The notes under the pieces: model-generated
What the model was told of the DNA's origin: nothing
The model's input: only the letters and a program-made list of their open reading frames with translations
The model's database searches: none
Source: Oceanobacter sp.
Lineage (GTDB): Bacteria > Pseudomonadota > Gammaproteobacteria > Pseudomonadales > Oceanobacteraceae
Length of the DNA stretch: 64,000 nt
Direction: 5' to 3'
Assembly: GCA_002733645.1 (NCBI GenBank)
Contig: NVWL01000014.1
Span: 24,053-88,052 of the forward strand
Made by a program: the position numbers and the translations under genes
Shown here: positions 43,525 through 52,656 of the stretch, in pieces
How positions within the stretch are numbered: position 1 is the stretch's first letter
How the letters are laid out: every line of letters starts with the position of its first letter

Positions 43525-44001
43525 TTAGTCGTAATGGATGCCAAATTTACGATAGATAAAACCCATCAGCCAGGCGGGGCCAATCAACAAAAACTGTACG
43601 TCTTTAAAAAACGATGGCTTTGCGCCCTCAATATGATGGCCAACAAACTGCCCAATCCAGAGAATGATGAAGCCAATCAAAGAGGTTATCCACAGGGGAG
43701 TGGTATAGGCCTGTTCATAAATAGCGAGTGAAATTAGGCAAATTAATGTGAAAATTCCCAAACCTTTCGCCAATGAGGGTGATAATCGGTAGTAAAACGC
43801 CATCACTGGAATCGAAATAAGCGTCGCCCAATTGAGAAAAGGCACAGACGACATCCAATCAGGTTGCGGAATGTCCCAAAGAAGCCCAAAAATTACCAAG
43901 TAAATGAGTGGTACACAGACCCAATGAATTAACTTATTGAGTTTATTTTGGTGGCTTACGCCGTATTCTTCGAACCATTGATCGGCACTTTTCTTTACCA
44001 T
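43525..44001 (-). CDS. DUF962 / Mpo1-like membrane protein
   Basis: The 158-residue product has the DUF962 features: an N-terminal WFEEYGVSHQNKLNKLIHW motif with conserved His residues, four membrane helices and a second His motif FVGHHIEGAKPSFFKDVQF. Yeast Mpo1 of this family is an Fe(II)-dependent dioxygenase of 2-hydroxy fatty acids; the conserved histidines are kept here, so a similar lipid reaction is possible but not shown. It ends with QFLLIGPAWLMGFIYRKFG, typical of the family. Confidence 0.87.
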   Translation of the reverse strand: MVKKSADQWFEEYGVSHQNKLNKLIHWVCVPLIYLVIFGLLWDIPQPDWMSSVPFLNWATLISIPVMAFYYRLSPSLAKGLGIFTLICLISLAIYEQAYTTPLWITSLIGFIILWIGQFVGHHIEGAKPSFFKDVQFLLIGPAWLMGFIYRKFGIHYD

Positions 44002-44078
44002 TTTCCTTCCCCTGTTGTTTAATCATAAAAACTATAGCGTATCTGCGATGTGCTCATGTGTTTCTAGGAGGCAATAAC

Positions 44079-45131
44079 TTGTTTCAAACGTTCAACCACA
44101 ACCATCAGTATACGAGTGGAGACATTGCTGTTTCTACTCATTGGTTGCGTTTACTTTTGCAGGGATTTGAGGCTGGAGGACTAGATGCACAACACATTCT
44201 TGAATGCGCGGGGCTCAATCAAAACTCACTCAATCATCCAAGTGGCCGTTCAGACTTGGAGCAAACCCTGAAAGTCTGGCGAGCGGCTGAGAGTTTATCT
44301 GATCGTCCTGTTGGCTTGATGTTAGGGGAGTATTTAACGCCATTGCACTTTCCAATATTAGCGGTAAATTTAATGAGCTGCTCCAATGTATTGTCAGCAC
44401 TTCAACTTGGCAGTCGTTATTCCGACATCATTAGTCAAGGTGGTCATATCACTATGGTTGCAGCGGCTGACGGGGTTGCGATTCGCTATATGCCTGCAAA
44501 AGATGGGTTTAGTCGTCATCAGATTGATACCGTATTACTGTTATTGAAGCGATTTAGCGAATGGTTAACCTGCCGAGTCATTACGCCTAAGCGAGTTCAT
44601 TTAGTATGTGATCAGCCAGTGGCATCTGAATATGAAGAATATGCTCGACACTATGGCGTAGTGCCCACCTTTGGTATGCCATTCAATGAGTTGGTGATTG
44701 ATGCGTCTTGGCTCTCTTATGCATTGCCCGGCGGCGAACCACTCTTGATGGATTTCCACAAGGCACTTATCGACGAGAAAATGGAGCATATTCTTGCGCC
44801 GAGTGCGATTGTTCGAGTGCAGAATGAGTTAAGGCAAGCGGTGCATTTAAAGGTTGATCGAGCAGGAATGGCTAAGCTTCTGAATATGAGCGCGAGTACC
44901 TTGCATCGGCGTTTGAAAGAGGCGGATACCAGCTTTAATGAGTTACTTGAAAAGGAAAGGATCAGGCGCTCTTCTCAGTTGCTACTTGGGACGAAACTCC
45001 CTCTTGCTGACATCAGTGAGTTACTCGGTTTTTCTGAAAGCAGTGCATTTTCGAAGGCGTTTAAGCGCTGGCATGGCGAGTCGCCACAGATTTTCCGCCA
45101 GCGCAATATTCAAAATAACACCGCGTTTTAA
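44079..45131 (+). CDS. AraC-family transcriptional regulator
   Basis: The 350-residue product has an N-terminal Arabinose_bd-type ligand domain (residues ~20-205; PVGLMLGEYLTPLHFPIL) and a C-terminal double HTH of the AraC family (KLLNMSASTLHRRLKEADTS, ISELLGFSESSAFSKAFKRW). This type includes OruR/ArgR-like and lipid-metabolism regulators. I choose the TTG at 44079, seven bases after AGGAGG; a GTG at 44058 lies upstream of that ribosome site. It converges with bcp with a 4-base overlap of the two stops. Target unknown. Confidence 0.86.
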   Translation: MFQTFNHNHQYTSGDIAVSTHWLRLLLQGFEAGGLDAQHILECAGLNQNSLNHPSGRSDLEQTLKVWRAAESLSDRPVGLMLGEYLTPLHFPILAVNLMSCSNVLSALQLGSRYSDIISQGGHITMVAAADGVAIRYMPAKDGFSRHQIDTVLLLLKRFSEWLTCRVITPKRVHLVCDQPVASEYEEYARHYGVVPTFGMPFNELVIDASWLSYALPGGEPLLMDFHKALIDEKMEHILAPSAIVRVQNELRQAVHLKVDRAGMAKLLNMSASTLHRRLKEADTSFNELLEKERIRRSSQLLLGTKLPLADISELLGFSESSAFSKAFKRWHGESPQIFRQRNIQNNTAF

Positions 45132-45601
45132 AGTGAGTCTAGTAACTCGATCAAATCGTCGTGGTGTGATTTTGTTTTTACTTTTGCCATCACACTCGCG
45201 AGCTTGCCTTCTTCATCAATAATGAAGGTGACACGGTGTACGCCCATGAACTCTTTACCCATGAACTTTTTCATAGCCCACACGCCGTACTGTTCGGCGA
45301 TGGCGTGATCTTCATCGGACAACATGTCGAAGTTCAATTCGTCACGATCAATAAATTTCTGTAATCGTTTTGGGGCGTCTGGGCTTAAGCCAAAAACGAC
45401 GACGTTGCGATCATTCAGTTCTTTCTGTGTATCTCGTAAGCCGCAGGCTTGCACAGTACACCCTGGCGTCATGGCTTTTGGGTAAAAATAGAGAACGACT
45501 TTTTTGCCTTGAAGCTCGCTCAAGGTGACTTCTTCTTCACGCTGATTGAGGGTGGTGAAATCCGGAGCTTGTTGACCGATTTCAGGAAAATCCAGTGCCA
45601 T
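45128..45601 (-). CDS. bcp: Thioredoxin-dependent thiol peroxidase Bcp
   Basis: Bcp reduces hydrogen and organic peroxides in the cytosol using thioredoxin. The 157-residue product shows the peroxidatic cysteine in AMTPGCTVQACGLRD, with the second (resolving) cysteine five residues on as in E. coli Bcp, and the FMGVHRVTFIIDEEGKL C-terminal motif. Length is typical. It is transcribed toward the AraC-type gene and their last 4 bases overlap. Confidence 0.95.
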   Translation of the reverse strand: MALDFPEIGQQAPDFTTLNQREEEVTLSELQGKKVVLYFYPKAMTPGCTVQACGLRDTQKELNDRNVVVFGLSPDAPKRLQKFIDRDELNFDMLSDEDHAIAEQYGVWAMKKFMGKEFMGVHRVTFIIDEEGKLASVMAKVKTKSHHDDLIELLDSL

Positions 45602-45660
45602 AAATACCTCTGTATAGGGAATGTATAAGAATAAACCTAAAACTAACGGATTTTCGGGGG

Positions 45661-46197
45661 TTATTGCAAGCGTAACGGGCTTTTAGGGATGCAACAGCAG
45701 GGCAGAATTTCGTCGTCGTCAATCCACGCCATCGGTTCTTCGGTGTAATGAACTTCTCCCTCGATCAAGCGTGTGCGACAGCTCCCACAGTAGCCTTCAC
45801 GGCATTGAAATTCAATATGGACATCTTGGGCTTCTAGTGATTCCAGTAAACTGCTGGCATGCTGGAAACGTGCGTTGCGGCCATCAGAGAATATTACCTC
45901 AAACGAGGGCTTCTCCATCCCTTCAAAACTGGTTTGCGGCGTGGGTTCGGGGCTTTCGGCCAAATAACCAAACAGATCCCCTTGTTCTATTTCAACCGGC
46001 TCTGGTATAGGTTGTGTGTGTATTGGAGCACGATCAGAAGAAGGGGAGTAAGCGTCGAATAAATCCATCTCTAGCTGAGTTGCGCCGCCACCAATCAGTG
46101 TCAGCTCGTCTTGAGCGTCAGAGAAAAATGTTTTGGATTTTACCCAGCGTCGACGCCCCACTCGGGGCGTCTTGCGTGATGAGGCCGAAGCGGACAT
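45661..46197 (-). CDS. yfaE: YfaE-type 2Fe-2S ferredoxin with long N-terminal extension
   Basis: YfaE keeps the NrdB diiron-tyrosyl cofactor active. The C-terminal ~85 residues match it: the cluster-binding pattern CREGYCGSCR and LPCCCIPK, with EFQCREGYCGSCRTRLIEGE as core. Enteric YfaE is ~84 residues; this reading frame is 178 because of a ~93-residue Pro/Glu/Ser-rich extension. The long start shares a base with the nrdB stop (TGATG), indicating coupled translation. An internal ATG at 45918 would give a standard-length protein but has GAAGGG immediately adjacent, too close for a good ribosome site. Confidence 0.85.
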   Translation of the reverse strand: MSASASSRKTPRVGRRRWVKSKTFFSDAQDELTLIGGGATQLEMDLFDAYSPSSDRAPIHTQPIPEPVEIEQGDLFGYLAESPEPTPQTSFEGMEKPSFEVIFSDGRNARFQHASSLLESLEAQDVHIEFQCREGYCGSCRTRLIEGEVHYTEEPMAWIDDDEILPCCCIPKSPLRLQ

Positions 46198-47327
46198 CAG
46201 AGGTCGAAGTCACCGAAGTCATCGGTATCAACTTCGCTATCGAGAGCACCAACAAGGTAAGAGCTGATTTCAGCTTCTTGTGGTGCGACCTGTACATTGT
46301 CACTGTTTAGCCACGCGTTAATCCAAGGCAGCGGATTGGTGCGACCTTCAAAGATTGGATCAAAGCCCAGCGCAGAGATGCGTTGGTTGGTGATGTATTC
46401 CACGTATTGGCTCAAAATATCTTTGTTTAAGCCAATCATTGAGCCGTCTTTGAATAGGTATTCTGCCCACTCTTTTTCTTGCTCAGCCGCTTCAAGGAAG
46501 ATAGCGATTACATCATCACGGCATTCTTCTGCAATGATGGCTAACTCCGGATCATCTTTACCACGCGCCATAATTTGCAGCATATGCTGAGTGCCGGTGA
46601 GGTGCAGTGCTTCGTCACGGGCAATCAGTTTGATGATCTTGGCGTTGCCCTCCATCTTTGCACGTTCAGCAAAGGCGAATGAGCAGGCAAAACTGACGTA
46701 AAAGCGAATGGCTTCAAGTACGTTTACTGACACCAGCATTAGGTACAGCTGGCGCTTTAATTCACGCAGGCTAACAACGATGGTTTCGCCGTTAATGGTG
46801 TGTGTGCCTTCACCTAACTGGGTGTAGTAGTTTGATAAGCTAATAAAGCTATCGTAGTAGGCCGTGACCGTTTCAGCACGGCGAACGATGTAATCGTTTT
46901 GCGTGATGTCATCAAACACCACCGCAGGGTTCGGAATGATATTACGCACAATGTGCGTATATGAGCGGCTGTGAATAGTTTCACTGAATGACCACGTCTC
47001 AATCCAAGTTTCGACTTCTGGCAAGGACACAACCGGCAGCAATGCTACGTTCGGTGAGCGTCCTTGAACCGAATCAAGCAGGGTCTGGTATTTTAAATTG
47101 GAGACGAAGATGTGCTTTTCGTGTTCCGGCAGATCCATAAAGTCTTTGCGGTCGTTCGTTAGGTCTACTTCTTCTGGACGCCAGAAAAAAGAGAGCTGCT
47201 TCTCGATCAGGTTTTCAAAGATCTTATGCTTCTGTTGGTCGTAACGCGCGACGTTTACGTGCTCGCCAAAGAACATAGGCTGAGCGAAGGTGTCAAAGTT
47301 GTTACGGTTAAAGGTTGTGTATGCCAT
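46197..47327 (-). CDS. nrdB: Class Ia ribonucleotide reductase beta subunit NrdB
   Basis: NrdB carries the diiron centre and tyrosyl radical for ribonucleotide reduction. The 376-residue product aligns throughout with E. coli NrdB, starting [14 protein letters not shown]. The radical tyrosine is in [16 protein letters not shown], iron ligands are in FSETIHSR and [16 protein letters not shown], and the C-terminal tail that docks on NrdA is [11 protein letters not shown]. It lies 78 bases after nrdA, with a hairpin between them, and one base overlaps yfaE. Confidence 0.97.
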   Translation of the reverse strand: MAYTTFNRNNFDTFAQPMFFGEHVNVARYDQQKHKIFENLIEKQLSFFWRPEEVDLTNDRKDFMDLPEHEKHIFVSNLKYQTLLDSVQGRSPNVALLPVVSLPEVETWIETWSFSETIHSRSYTHIVRNIIPNPAVVFDDITQNDYIVRRAETVTAYYDSFISLSNYYTQLGEGTHTINGETIVVSLRELKRQLYLMLVSVNVLEAIRFYVSFACSFAFAERAKMEGNAKIIKLIARDEALHLTGTQHMLQIMARGKDDPELAIIAEECRDDVIAIFLEAAEQEKEWAEYLFKDGSMIGLNKDILSQYVEYITNQRISALGFDPIFEGRTNPLPWINAWLNSDNVQVAPQEAEISSYLVGALDSEVDTDDFGDFDL

Positions 47328-47348
47328 TACCAGTCTGTATCTCTTAAC

Positions 47349-47372
47349 GGGCTCTGTGGGATAACGGAGCCC
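47349..47372 (-). other. Hairpin in the nrdA-nrdB spacer
   Basis: GGGCTC (47349-47354) pairs with GAGCCC (47367-47372) around a 12-base loop, in the 78-base spacer. No T-run follows, so it is more likely an mRNA processing or stability element than a terminator. Confidence 0.5.
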
Positions 47373-47405
47373 TGTTTCTAATTAGTCGTATTGCCGTATA
47401 GCGGA

Positions 47406-49685
47406 TCAGATCTTACAAGCACCGCCAGCGCAATCATCATCTTCTTGCTGGACGTCTTTTTGTGGATCTTCCATACCATCACGCGTGTTGTGGTAATACA
47501 GGGTTTTCACGCCGTTGCGGTAGGCCGTTAGTAGATCTTTTAATAACTGCTGCATCGGCACTTTGTTGTTCGGGAAGCGCGATGGGTCGTAGTTGGTATT
47601 GGCTGAGATCGCTTGGTCAACGAACTTTTGCATAATCCCTACCAATTGTAAGTAACCTTGGTTGCTTGGGATCTGCCATAACAGTTCGTAGTTGCTGCGT
47701 AATTCACGATACTCAGGTACGACCTGTTTTAGGATACCGTCTTTGCTTTGTTTAACACTGATATAGCCACGAGGAGGCTCAATACCATTGGTCGCGTTGC
47801 TGATTTGCGAAGACGTCTCTGAAGGCATCAATGCGGTCAACGTTGAGTTACGTAGGCCTTTTTCAGTGATGTCTTTACGCAGCGTTTCCCAGTCGTAATG
47901 GAGTGGCTCTTCACAGAACTTGTCGACGTCTTTTTTGTACGAATCGATCGGTAGTATACCTTGAGCGTAAGTGGTGTCGTTAAAGGCTTCACAAGCGCCT
48001 TGTTCAACAGCCAACTTATTTGAAGCGCGTAATAACCAGTACTGAATGGCTTCAAATGTGCGGTGGGTTATACCGTTGGCACTGCCATCAGAGTATTTCA
48101 CACCGTTTTTCGCCAAGTAGTAGGCGTAATTGATAACGCCTACACCTAAGGTGCGGCGAGACAAACTAGCTTGTTGCGCCGCCAGTACTGGATAATCTTG
48201 GTAGCTTAGTAGACTGTCGAGTGCGCGAACAATGAGGTCTGAAAGCTCTTCCAGTTCGTCTAAATCATCAATTTTACCTAGGTTAAACGCCGCTAATGTA
48301 CACAGGGCAATTTCACCTTCAGGGTCGTTGATGTCTTTCAGAGGCTTAGTTGGTAAGGCAATTTCAAGACATAAATTCGACTGGCGAACCGGTGCTTTTT
48401 TCGGATTGAACGGACTGTGAGTGTTGCAGTGGTCAACGTTCTGAATATAGATACGGCCCGTGCTGGCACGTTCTTGCATCATCATCGAGAACAAATCGAC
48501 AGCCTTCATCACTTTCTTGCGAATGGTCTCGTCGGCTTCGTATTTTAGGTACAGCTGTTCAAAACGTTCTTGGTCTTCAAAGAAAGCGTCGTATAGTCCT
48601 GGCACATCCGATGGTGAGAATAGGGTGATGTTGCCATTTTTGATCATGCGCTCGTACATTAGCTTGTTGAGCTGAACGCCGTAATCAAGGTGGCGTACGC
48701 GATTTTCTTCAACGCCACGGTTGTTTTTTAGGACCAGTAAATTTTCAACTTCGTAGTGCCACATCGGGTAGAAAAGTGTTGCAGCACCGCCACGGACACC
48801 ACCCTGCGAGCAAGATTTTACGGCCGTTTGGAAGTGCTTATAAAACGGGATACAACCGGTGTGGAAAGCCTCGCCGCCACGGATCGGGCTGCCTAATGCA
48901 CGAATACGTCCACCGTTAATGCCGATCCCTGCACGCTGAGACACGTATTTAACAATCGCCGCAGACGTTGCGTTGATTGAATCGAGGCTGTCGCCCGCTT
49001 CAATCAATACACAGGAGCTGAACTGACGAGTGGGTGTACGCACACCCGCCATAATCGGCGTCGGAAGTGATAACTTGAACAAAGACACGGCATCGTAAAA
49101 ACGTTTGATGTAATCCAGTCGACGTTCTTTGTCGTAGGATGCAAACAAACACGCAGCGATTAATACGTACAAAAATTGCGCACTTTCATACACTTTGCCA
49201 GTGACGCGGTTTTGTACCAGGTATTTGCCTTCAAGCTGTTTTACGGCAGCGTAGCTGAAGTTCATATCACGGGTGTGATCGATAAAGGCATCCATCGCTT
49301 CGATTTCTTCGCGTGAATAATCTTCCATTAAGTGCTTGTCGTAACGCTCTTCTTCGACCATGCGTTTTACGTGTGCGTACAACGCGGGTGGCTCAAATCG
49401 ACCATACGCTTTTTTGCGCAGGTGAAAAATATTTAAGCGGGCGGCAAGATATTGGTAATCCGGTGCTTCTTCCGAGATTAAGTCTGCCGCGGCTTTGATT
49501 AAGGTTTCATGAATTTCTGACGTTTGAATGCCGTCAAAAAATTGCAGATGCGCTCTTAATTCAACTTCTGATACTGACACACGGTCAAGACCCTCTGCCG
49601 CCCAAGTCACCACTTTATGGATCTTGTCGAGATCGAGTGGTTCTTGTTCGCCATCGCGCTTCGAGACTTTGAGGGTACTGTTCAT
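47406..49685 (-). CDS. nrdA: Class Ia ribonucleotide reductase alpha subunit NrdA
   Basis: NrdA is the catalytic subunit that reduces ribonucleoside diphosphates. From the ATG at 49685 the product is 759 residues and begins MNSTLKVSKRDG, matching E. coli NrdA (MNQNLLVTKRDG); an in-frame TTG at 49706 would add seven residues. The N-terminal ATP cone (activity site), the active-site segment TRQFSSCVLIEAGDS, the NLCLEIALPT region and the C-terminal redox pair CAGGAC just before the end are present. A DnaA box and a candidate NrdR box lie upstream. Confidence 0.97.
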   Translation of the reverse strand: MNSTLKVSKRDGEQEPLDLDKIHKVVTWAAEGLDRVSVSEVELRAHLQFFDGIQTSEIHETLIKAAADLISEEAPDYQYLAARLNIFHLRKKAYGRFEPPALYAHVKRMVEEERYDKHLMEDYSREEIEAMDAFIDHTRDMNFSYAAVKQLEGKYLVQNRVTGKVYESAQFLYVLIAACLFASYDKERRLDYIKRFYDAVSLFKLSLPTPIMAGVRTPTRQFSSCVLIEAGDSLDSINATSAAIVKYVSQRAGIGINGGRIRALGSPIRGGEAFHTGCIPFYKHFQTAVKSCSQGGVRGGAATLFYPMWHYEVENLLVLKNNRGVEENRVRHLDYGVQLNKLMYERMIKNGNITLFSPSDVPGLYDAFFEDQERFEQLYLKYEADETIRKKVMKAVDLFSMMMQERASTGRIYIQNVDHCNTHSPFNPKKAPVRQSNLCLEIALPTKPLKDINDPEGEIALCTLAAFNLGKIDDLDELEELSDLIVRALDSLLSYQDYPVLAAQQASLSRRTLGVGVINYAYYLAKNGVKYSDGSANGITHRTFEAIQYWLLRASNKLAVEQGACEAFNDTTYAQGILPIDSYKKDVDKFCEEPLHYDWETLRKDITEKGLRNSTLTALMPSETSSQISNATNGIEPPRGYISVKQSKDGILKQVVPEYRELRSNYELLWQIPSNQGYLQLVGIMQKFVDQAISANTNYDPSRFPNNKVPMQQLLKDLLTAYRNGVKTLYYHNTRDGMEDPQKDVQQEDDDCAGGACKI

Positions 49686-49854
49686 TTCATTAGTGCCTGT
49701 ATTCAAGGGGAAACTGCTCCATCTGTCCTTGATTTAGTCGGTTTCTTAAAAACTTGACGATTATCCCTGCTATCGGGTAGGGCGAGTCCTAAGTACCTGA
49801 CGTATCGTCGGTTTTAGTCTGGGCACAAGATAATGCGCCAAGGGGGTGAATTCA

Positions 49855-49870
49855 ACCCCATATGTTGTGC
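49855..49870. promoter_or_regulatory. Candidate NrdR box
   Basis: ACCCCATATGTTGTGC matches 12 of 16 positions of the NrdR consensus ACACWATATATWGTGT. NrdR boxes normally come in pairs about 31 bases apart, and no good second copy was seen, so confidence is low. Confidence 0.3.
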
Positions 49871-49887
49871 TGATTAATATTTTCCAG

Positions 49888-49896
49888 TGTGGATAA
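49888..49896 (-). promoter_or_regulatory. DnaA box upstream of nrdA
   Basis: TGTGGATAA on the plus strand is the exact complement of the consensus DnaA box TTATCCACA. In E. coli the nrdAB promoter is controlled by DnaA through boxes upstream, which makes this single perfect site credible. Confidence 0.6.
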
Positions 49897-50123
49897 CTTG
49901 TGAGTATCTAGTGGACATTCCGGGGACTTTTTTTACAACCTCATACAGACCTTGATTTCAAGCCGTTTAACAGACAAATTGGGCCGTAATGACAATAATG
50001 GAACTTGTTACTGTGCAACATTGCGTAACAGCGTCTAGAGTTAAAGAAACAGCGGTGTGGTCTATTTTGCCATAACATCTTAAGCCCATTACGGGTACTG
50101 ATTGTAAGGAATGGTACTTCTTC

Positions 50124-50864
50124 ATGTTAAATCACGAGAGCAGTCATAACTCAGAAGAGAACTGGCGTATCCTCATTGTCGAAGATGATGAGCGTCTAGC
50201 GGCGCTGACTAAAGATTATTTAGAAAGTAATGGCTTGATTGTATCAGTCGAAGGCGATGGCAGTCGCGCGATTGATCGAATCAAAACCGAGCAGCCTGAT
50301 CTTGTCGTATTGGATCTAATGCTTCCGGGTGAGGATGGTCTCGCGGTTTGCCGAATCGTGCGCCCATACTTTAAGGGACCTATTTTAATGCTGACGGCGC
50401 GAACCGAAGACCTTGACCAAGTACTTGGTCTTGAAATGGGGGCTGATGACTATGTTGCTAAACCTGTTCGCCCTCGTGTTTTGCTGGCGCGTATTCGGGC
50501 GCTGCTACGTCGTGTCGGTGACTCTGGTGAGGATCTTTCTGAAGAAGTGTCACCATCGTCTCGCTTAACTTTTGGTAATTTGGTCGTCGATAGCTCAATG
50601 CGAGAAGCGTGGTTGGAAGGCGAAAGCATTGATCTCACCAGCGCAGAATTTGATTTGCTGTGGTTATTGAGCAGCAACGCAGGACGTGTATTGACGCGTG
50701 AAGAGATATTTAACCAATTACGAGGCATTGAATACGACGGTCAGGATCGCTCGATTGATGTTCGTGTGTCGCGCATTCGGCCGAAAGTGGGCGACGACCC
50801 AATGAACCCGAAGCGTATTAAAACCGTACGCAGTAAAGGCTACCTGTTCGTTAAAGAACTTTAG
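50124..50864 (+). CDS. OmpR-family response regulator (RstA-like)
   Basis: The 246-residue product has a receiver domain (acidic residues in IVEDDERLAALT, phospho-acceptor in LVVLDLMLPGEDG, Lys in DDYVAKPVRPRVLLARI). The C-terminal OmpR/PhoB winged helix spans ~150-245 (LTSAEFDLLWLLSSNAGRVL, DVRVSRIRPKVGDDP, RSKGYLFVKEL). A partner kinase gene follows after about 30 bases. The pair resembles RstAB, but the stimulus and targets are unknown. An ATG at 50111 is out of frame and quickly terminated. The ribosome site AAGGA is 13 bases from the chosen ATG, rather distant. Confidence 0.9.
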   Translation: MLNHESSHNSEENWRILIVEDDERLAALTKDYLESNGLIVSVEGDGSRAIDRIKTEQPDLVVLDLMLPGEDGLAVCRIVRPYFKGPILMLTARTEDLDQVLGLEMGADDYVAKPVRPRVLLARIRALLRRVGDSGEDLSEEVSPSSRLTFGNLVVDSSMREAWLEGESIDLTSAEFDLLWLLSSNAGRVLTREEIFNQLRGIEYDGQDRSIDVRVSRIRPKVGDDPMNPKRIKTVRSKGYLFVKEL

Positions 50865-50893
50865 CTTGAGTCGACCCTAGGGAGTAAGCCGCT

Positions 50894-52456
50894 ATTTTTA
50901 TCAGAGTGTATTTGGGTCTGCTCGGAGCTTTGCTGGCCGTTGCTATTCTCTGTGTTGCTGCGTTGCAACTGGTTAACCTTGTCCGTTCGGCACAATTTTT
51001 TGAAGAGGTGTCCCAGGGGAGTTTGCATTTGATTGGAGAGCGGCTGGCTGAAGATCCAAGTGTCTTGCCGGAATTAGCTGCACGTTTTGATGCTCAACTG
51101 GAAATCCAACCACCTGAGCTTGCCCCTGAAGACGAATACGAACGCAGCCGCTTGGAGCGTGGGCAAGTAATCATCACTATGGCCGCGGATGGAAAAACCG
51201 CCGCGATGCGCAGCGCGATGCCCGATGGTAGCTGGTTATATGTTTATTTTAATAACGTGACTGAGCGTCAAGCTCAAGCGACGGCCTCCTTGTTGTTAGA
51301 AAGCTGGCAGCAGGAGCGGACATCGCTTGATGACTTCCTTGCTGAGAAAAGCGCGTACTTTGGTTACCCAATTACTCAAGTAAAGTTGAGTGAGTTAAGT
51401 ATCTCTGACTCCGACTTCGCACGTATGCAATACGGTGATGTGTTGGTCCGTTTTTCGATAGACGGGAGCCGTGGCGAAGCTTTGGTGAAAGTTCCAGGAC
51501 AGCCAGTCGCTTTGCGCCTTGGGCCTGTTGATAATTTTGACCCTTACTCCTTTCGTGCAATTTTTGTCATTGTCACCATTGGTGTGCTCTTGATTGGCTT
51601 GGGCGTGTATTGGGTGGTGAATACGTTTGAAACGCGTTTACGCAAGCTTGAGCAGGCCACCAGTCGATTAGCTCAGGGTCACCTTAATGCAAGGGTCAGT
51701 ACGTCGGGTGAAGACCCTGTTGGACGTTTAGGACACTCGTTCAACAAAATGGCGGAGCACATACAAAGACTGATTTCGATTCAACGAGAGATGGTAAGAG
51801 CGGTCTCTCATGAACTTCGGACCCCTGTGGCGCGCATTCGCTTTGCCGCGCAAATCATTGAAGACTCTGTCATGGATGATCCGTTTGTATCGAAGCAGCT
51901 CTCCGGCATGGATTCTGACATTCAAGAACTCGACGAACTGATTGACGAGATTTTAACCTACGCGCGTCTTGAAGAAGGCGGCCCGATCTTGGATTTCCAA
52001 AAAATTAATGTGGCTGAAGTTGCGATGCAAGTGATTGGTGAATCGCGAGCGCCAGAACATGTGACGGTGTTGTACGAAGGCACAAGTCCAGAAGGTTTTC
52101 CGTTTTCAGAAGTGGAGCCACGGTATGTGCATCGGGCCATTCAAAATTTAGTAGGTAATGCTGGGCGTTACGCCAAAAGCAAAGTGAAAGTCTGTTGCAG
52201 TGTGGCGGACGATATTTGTCGTTTGGATGTCGAAGACGATGGCCCAGGTATTCCGGAGGAAGATTGGGATCGTGTATTCAGCGCCTTTGCTCGCCTTGAT
52301 GACAGCCGTACACGGGCCTCTGGCGGTTATGGTTTAGGTTTGTCAATCGTTCGACGGATCATGTATTGGCATGGTGGACGTGCGTTGGTTGGGCGAAGTG
52401 ACGAACTCGGTGGCGCTCGATTCAGCTTGATTTGGCCGCGTATTCACACCGACTAA
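50894..52456 (+). CDS. Sensor histidine kinase (RstB-like), probable AUU start
   Basis: The kinase has an N-terminal membrane helix (VYLGLLGALLAVAILCVAAL), a periplasmic domain of about 180 residues, a second helix (IFVIVTIGVLLIGLGVYWVV), HAMP, HisKA (MVRAVSHELRTPVARIRFAA) and HATPase (NLVGNAGRYA, EDDGPGI, GYGLGLSIV). In frame, a stop at 50885-50887 leaves only ATT (50894) and GTG (50906) near the strong AGGGAG site. ATT is 9 bases from that site and restores MFIRVYLGLL, a common N-terminus of such kinases, while GTG is 21 bases away. The frame then gives about 520 residues. Downstream is a strong terminator at 52603. Confidence 0.85.
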   Translation: MFIRVYLGLLGALLAVAILCVAALQLVNLVRSAQFFEEVSQGSLHLIGERLAEDPSVLPELAARFDAQLEIQPPELAPEDEYERSRLERGQVIITMAADGKTAAMRSAMPDGSWLYVYFNNVTERQAQATASLLLESWQQERTSLDDFLAEKSAYFGYPITQVKLSELSISDSDFARMQYGDVLVRFSIDGSRGEALVKVPGQPVALRLGPVDNFDPYSFRAIFVIVTIGVLLIGLGVYWVVNTFETRLRKLEQATSRLAQGHLNARVSTSGEDPVGRLGHSFNKMAEHIQRLISIQREMVRAVSHELRTPVARIRFAAQIIEDSVMDDPFVSKQLSGMDSDIQELDELIDEILTYARLEEGGPILDFQKINVAEVAMQVIGESRAPEHVTVLYEGTSPEGFPFSEVEPRYVHRAIQNLVGNAGRYAKSKVKVCCSVADDICRLDVEDDGPGIPEEDWDRVFSAFARLDDSRTRASGGYGLGLSIVRRIMYWHGGRALVGRSDELGGARFSLIWPRIHTD

Positions 52457-52602
52457 TCTTAGACATATAAATGATGCGTTAACAAAATATTACAAAACAT
52501 CACCCGTTTGCTACAGAGTTATATCAAAGTTAAGGTCACTATCAATGCACGTATCCTTTGGAGACGTGGTGAGAATGTAGCGACTTGATTGTCGCCTTAA
52601 TG

Positions 52603-52630
52603 GGCCTCTAGATTTAGAGGCCTTTTTTTT
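52603..52630 (+). terminator. Strong intrinsic terminator
   Basis: GGCCTCTA-GATT-TAGAGGCC is a perfect 8-bp GC-rich stem followed by eight T residues. It lies 146 bases after the kinase stop and 26 bases before the metR stop on the opposite strand. The 146-base gap leaves room for a small RNA, for which no clear promoter was identified. Confidence 0.92.
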
Positions 52631-52656
52631 GCTCTAACATTAAGCCAAAGCTGCGC

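Larger units (their letters stand above)
49686..50123. other. 438-bp divergent intergenic region, nrdA / rstA-like
   Basis: This region carries the divergent control sequences of nrdA (left, minus strand) and the two-component regulator (right, plus strand). It contains a perfect DnaA box (49888-49896) and a partial NrdR-like box (49855-49870). No open frame looks coding. I could not assign -35/-10 elements with confidence on either side. Confidence 0.6.
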
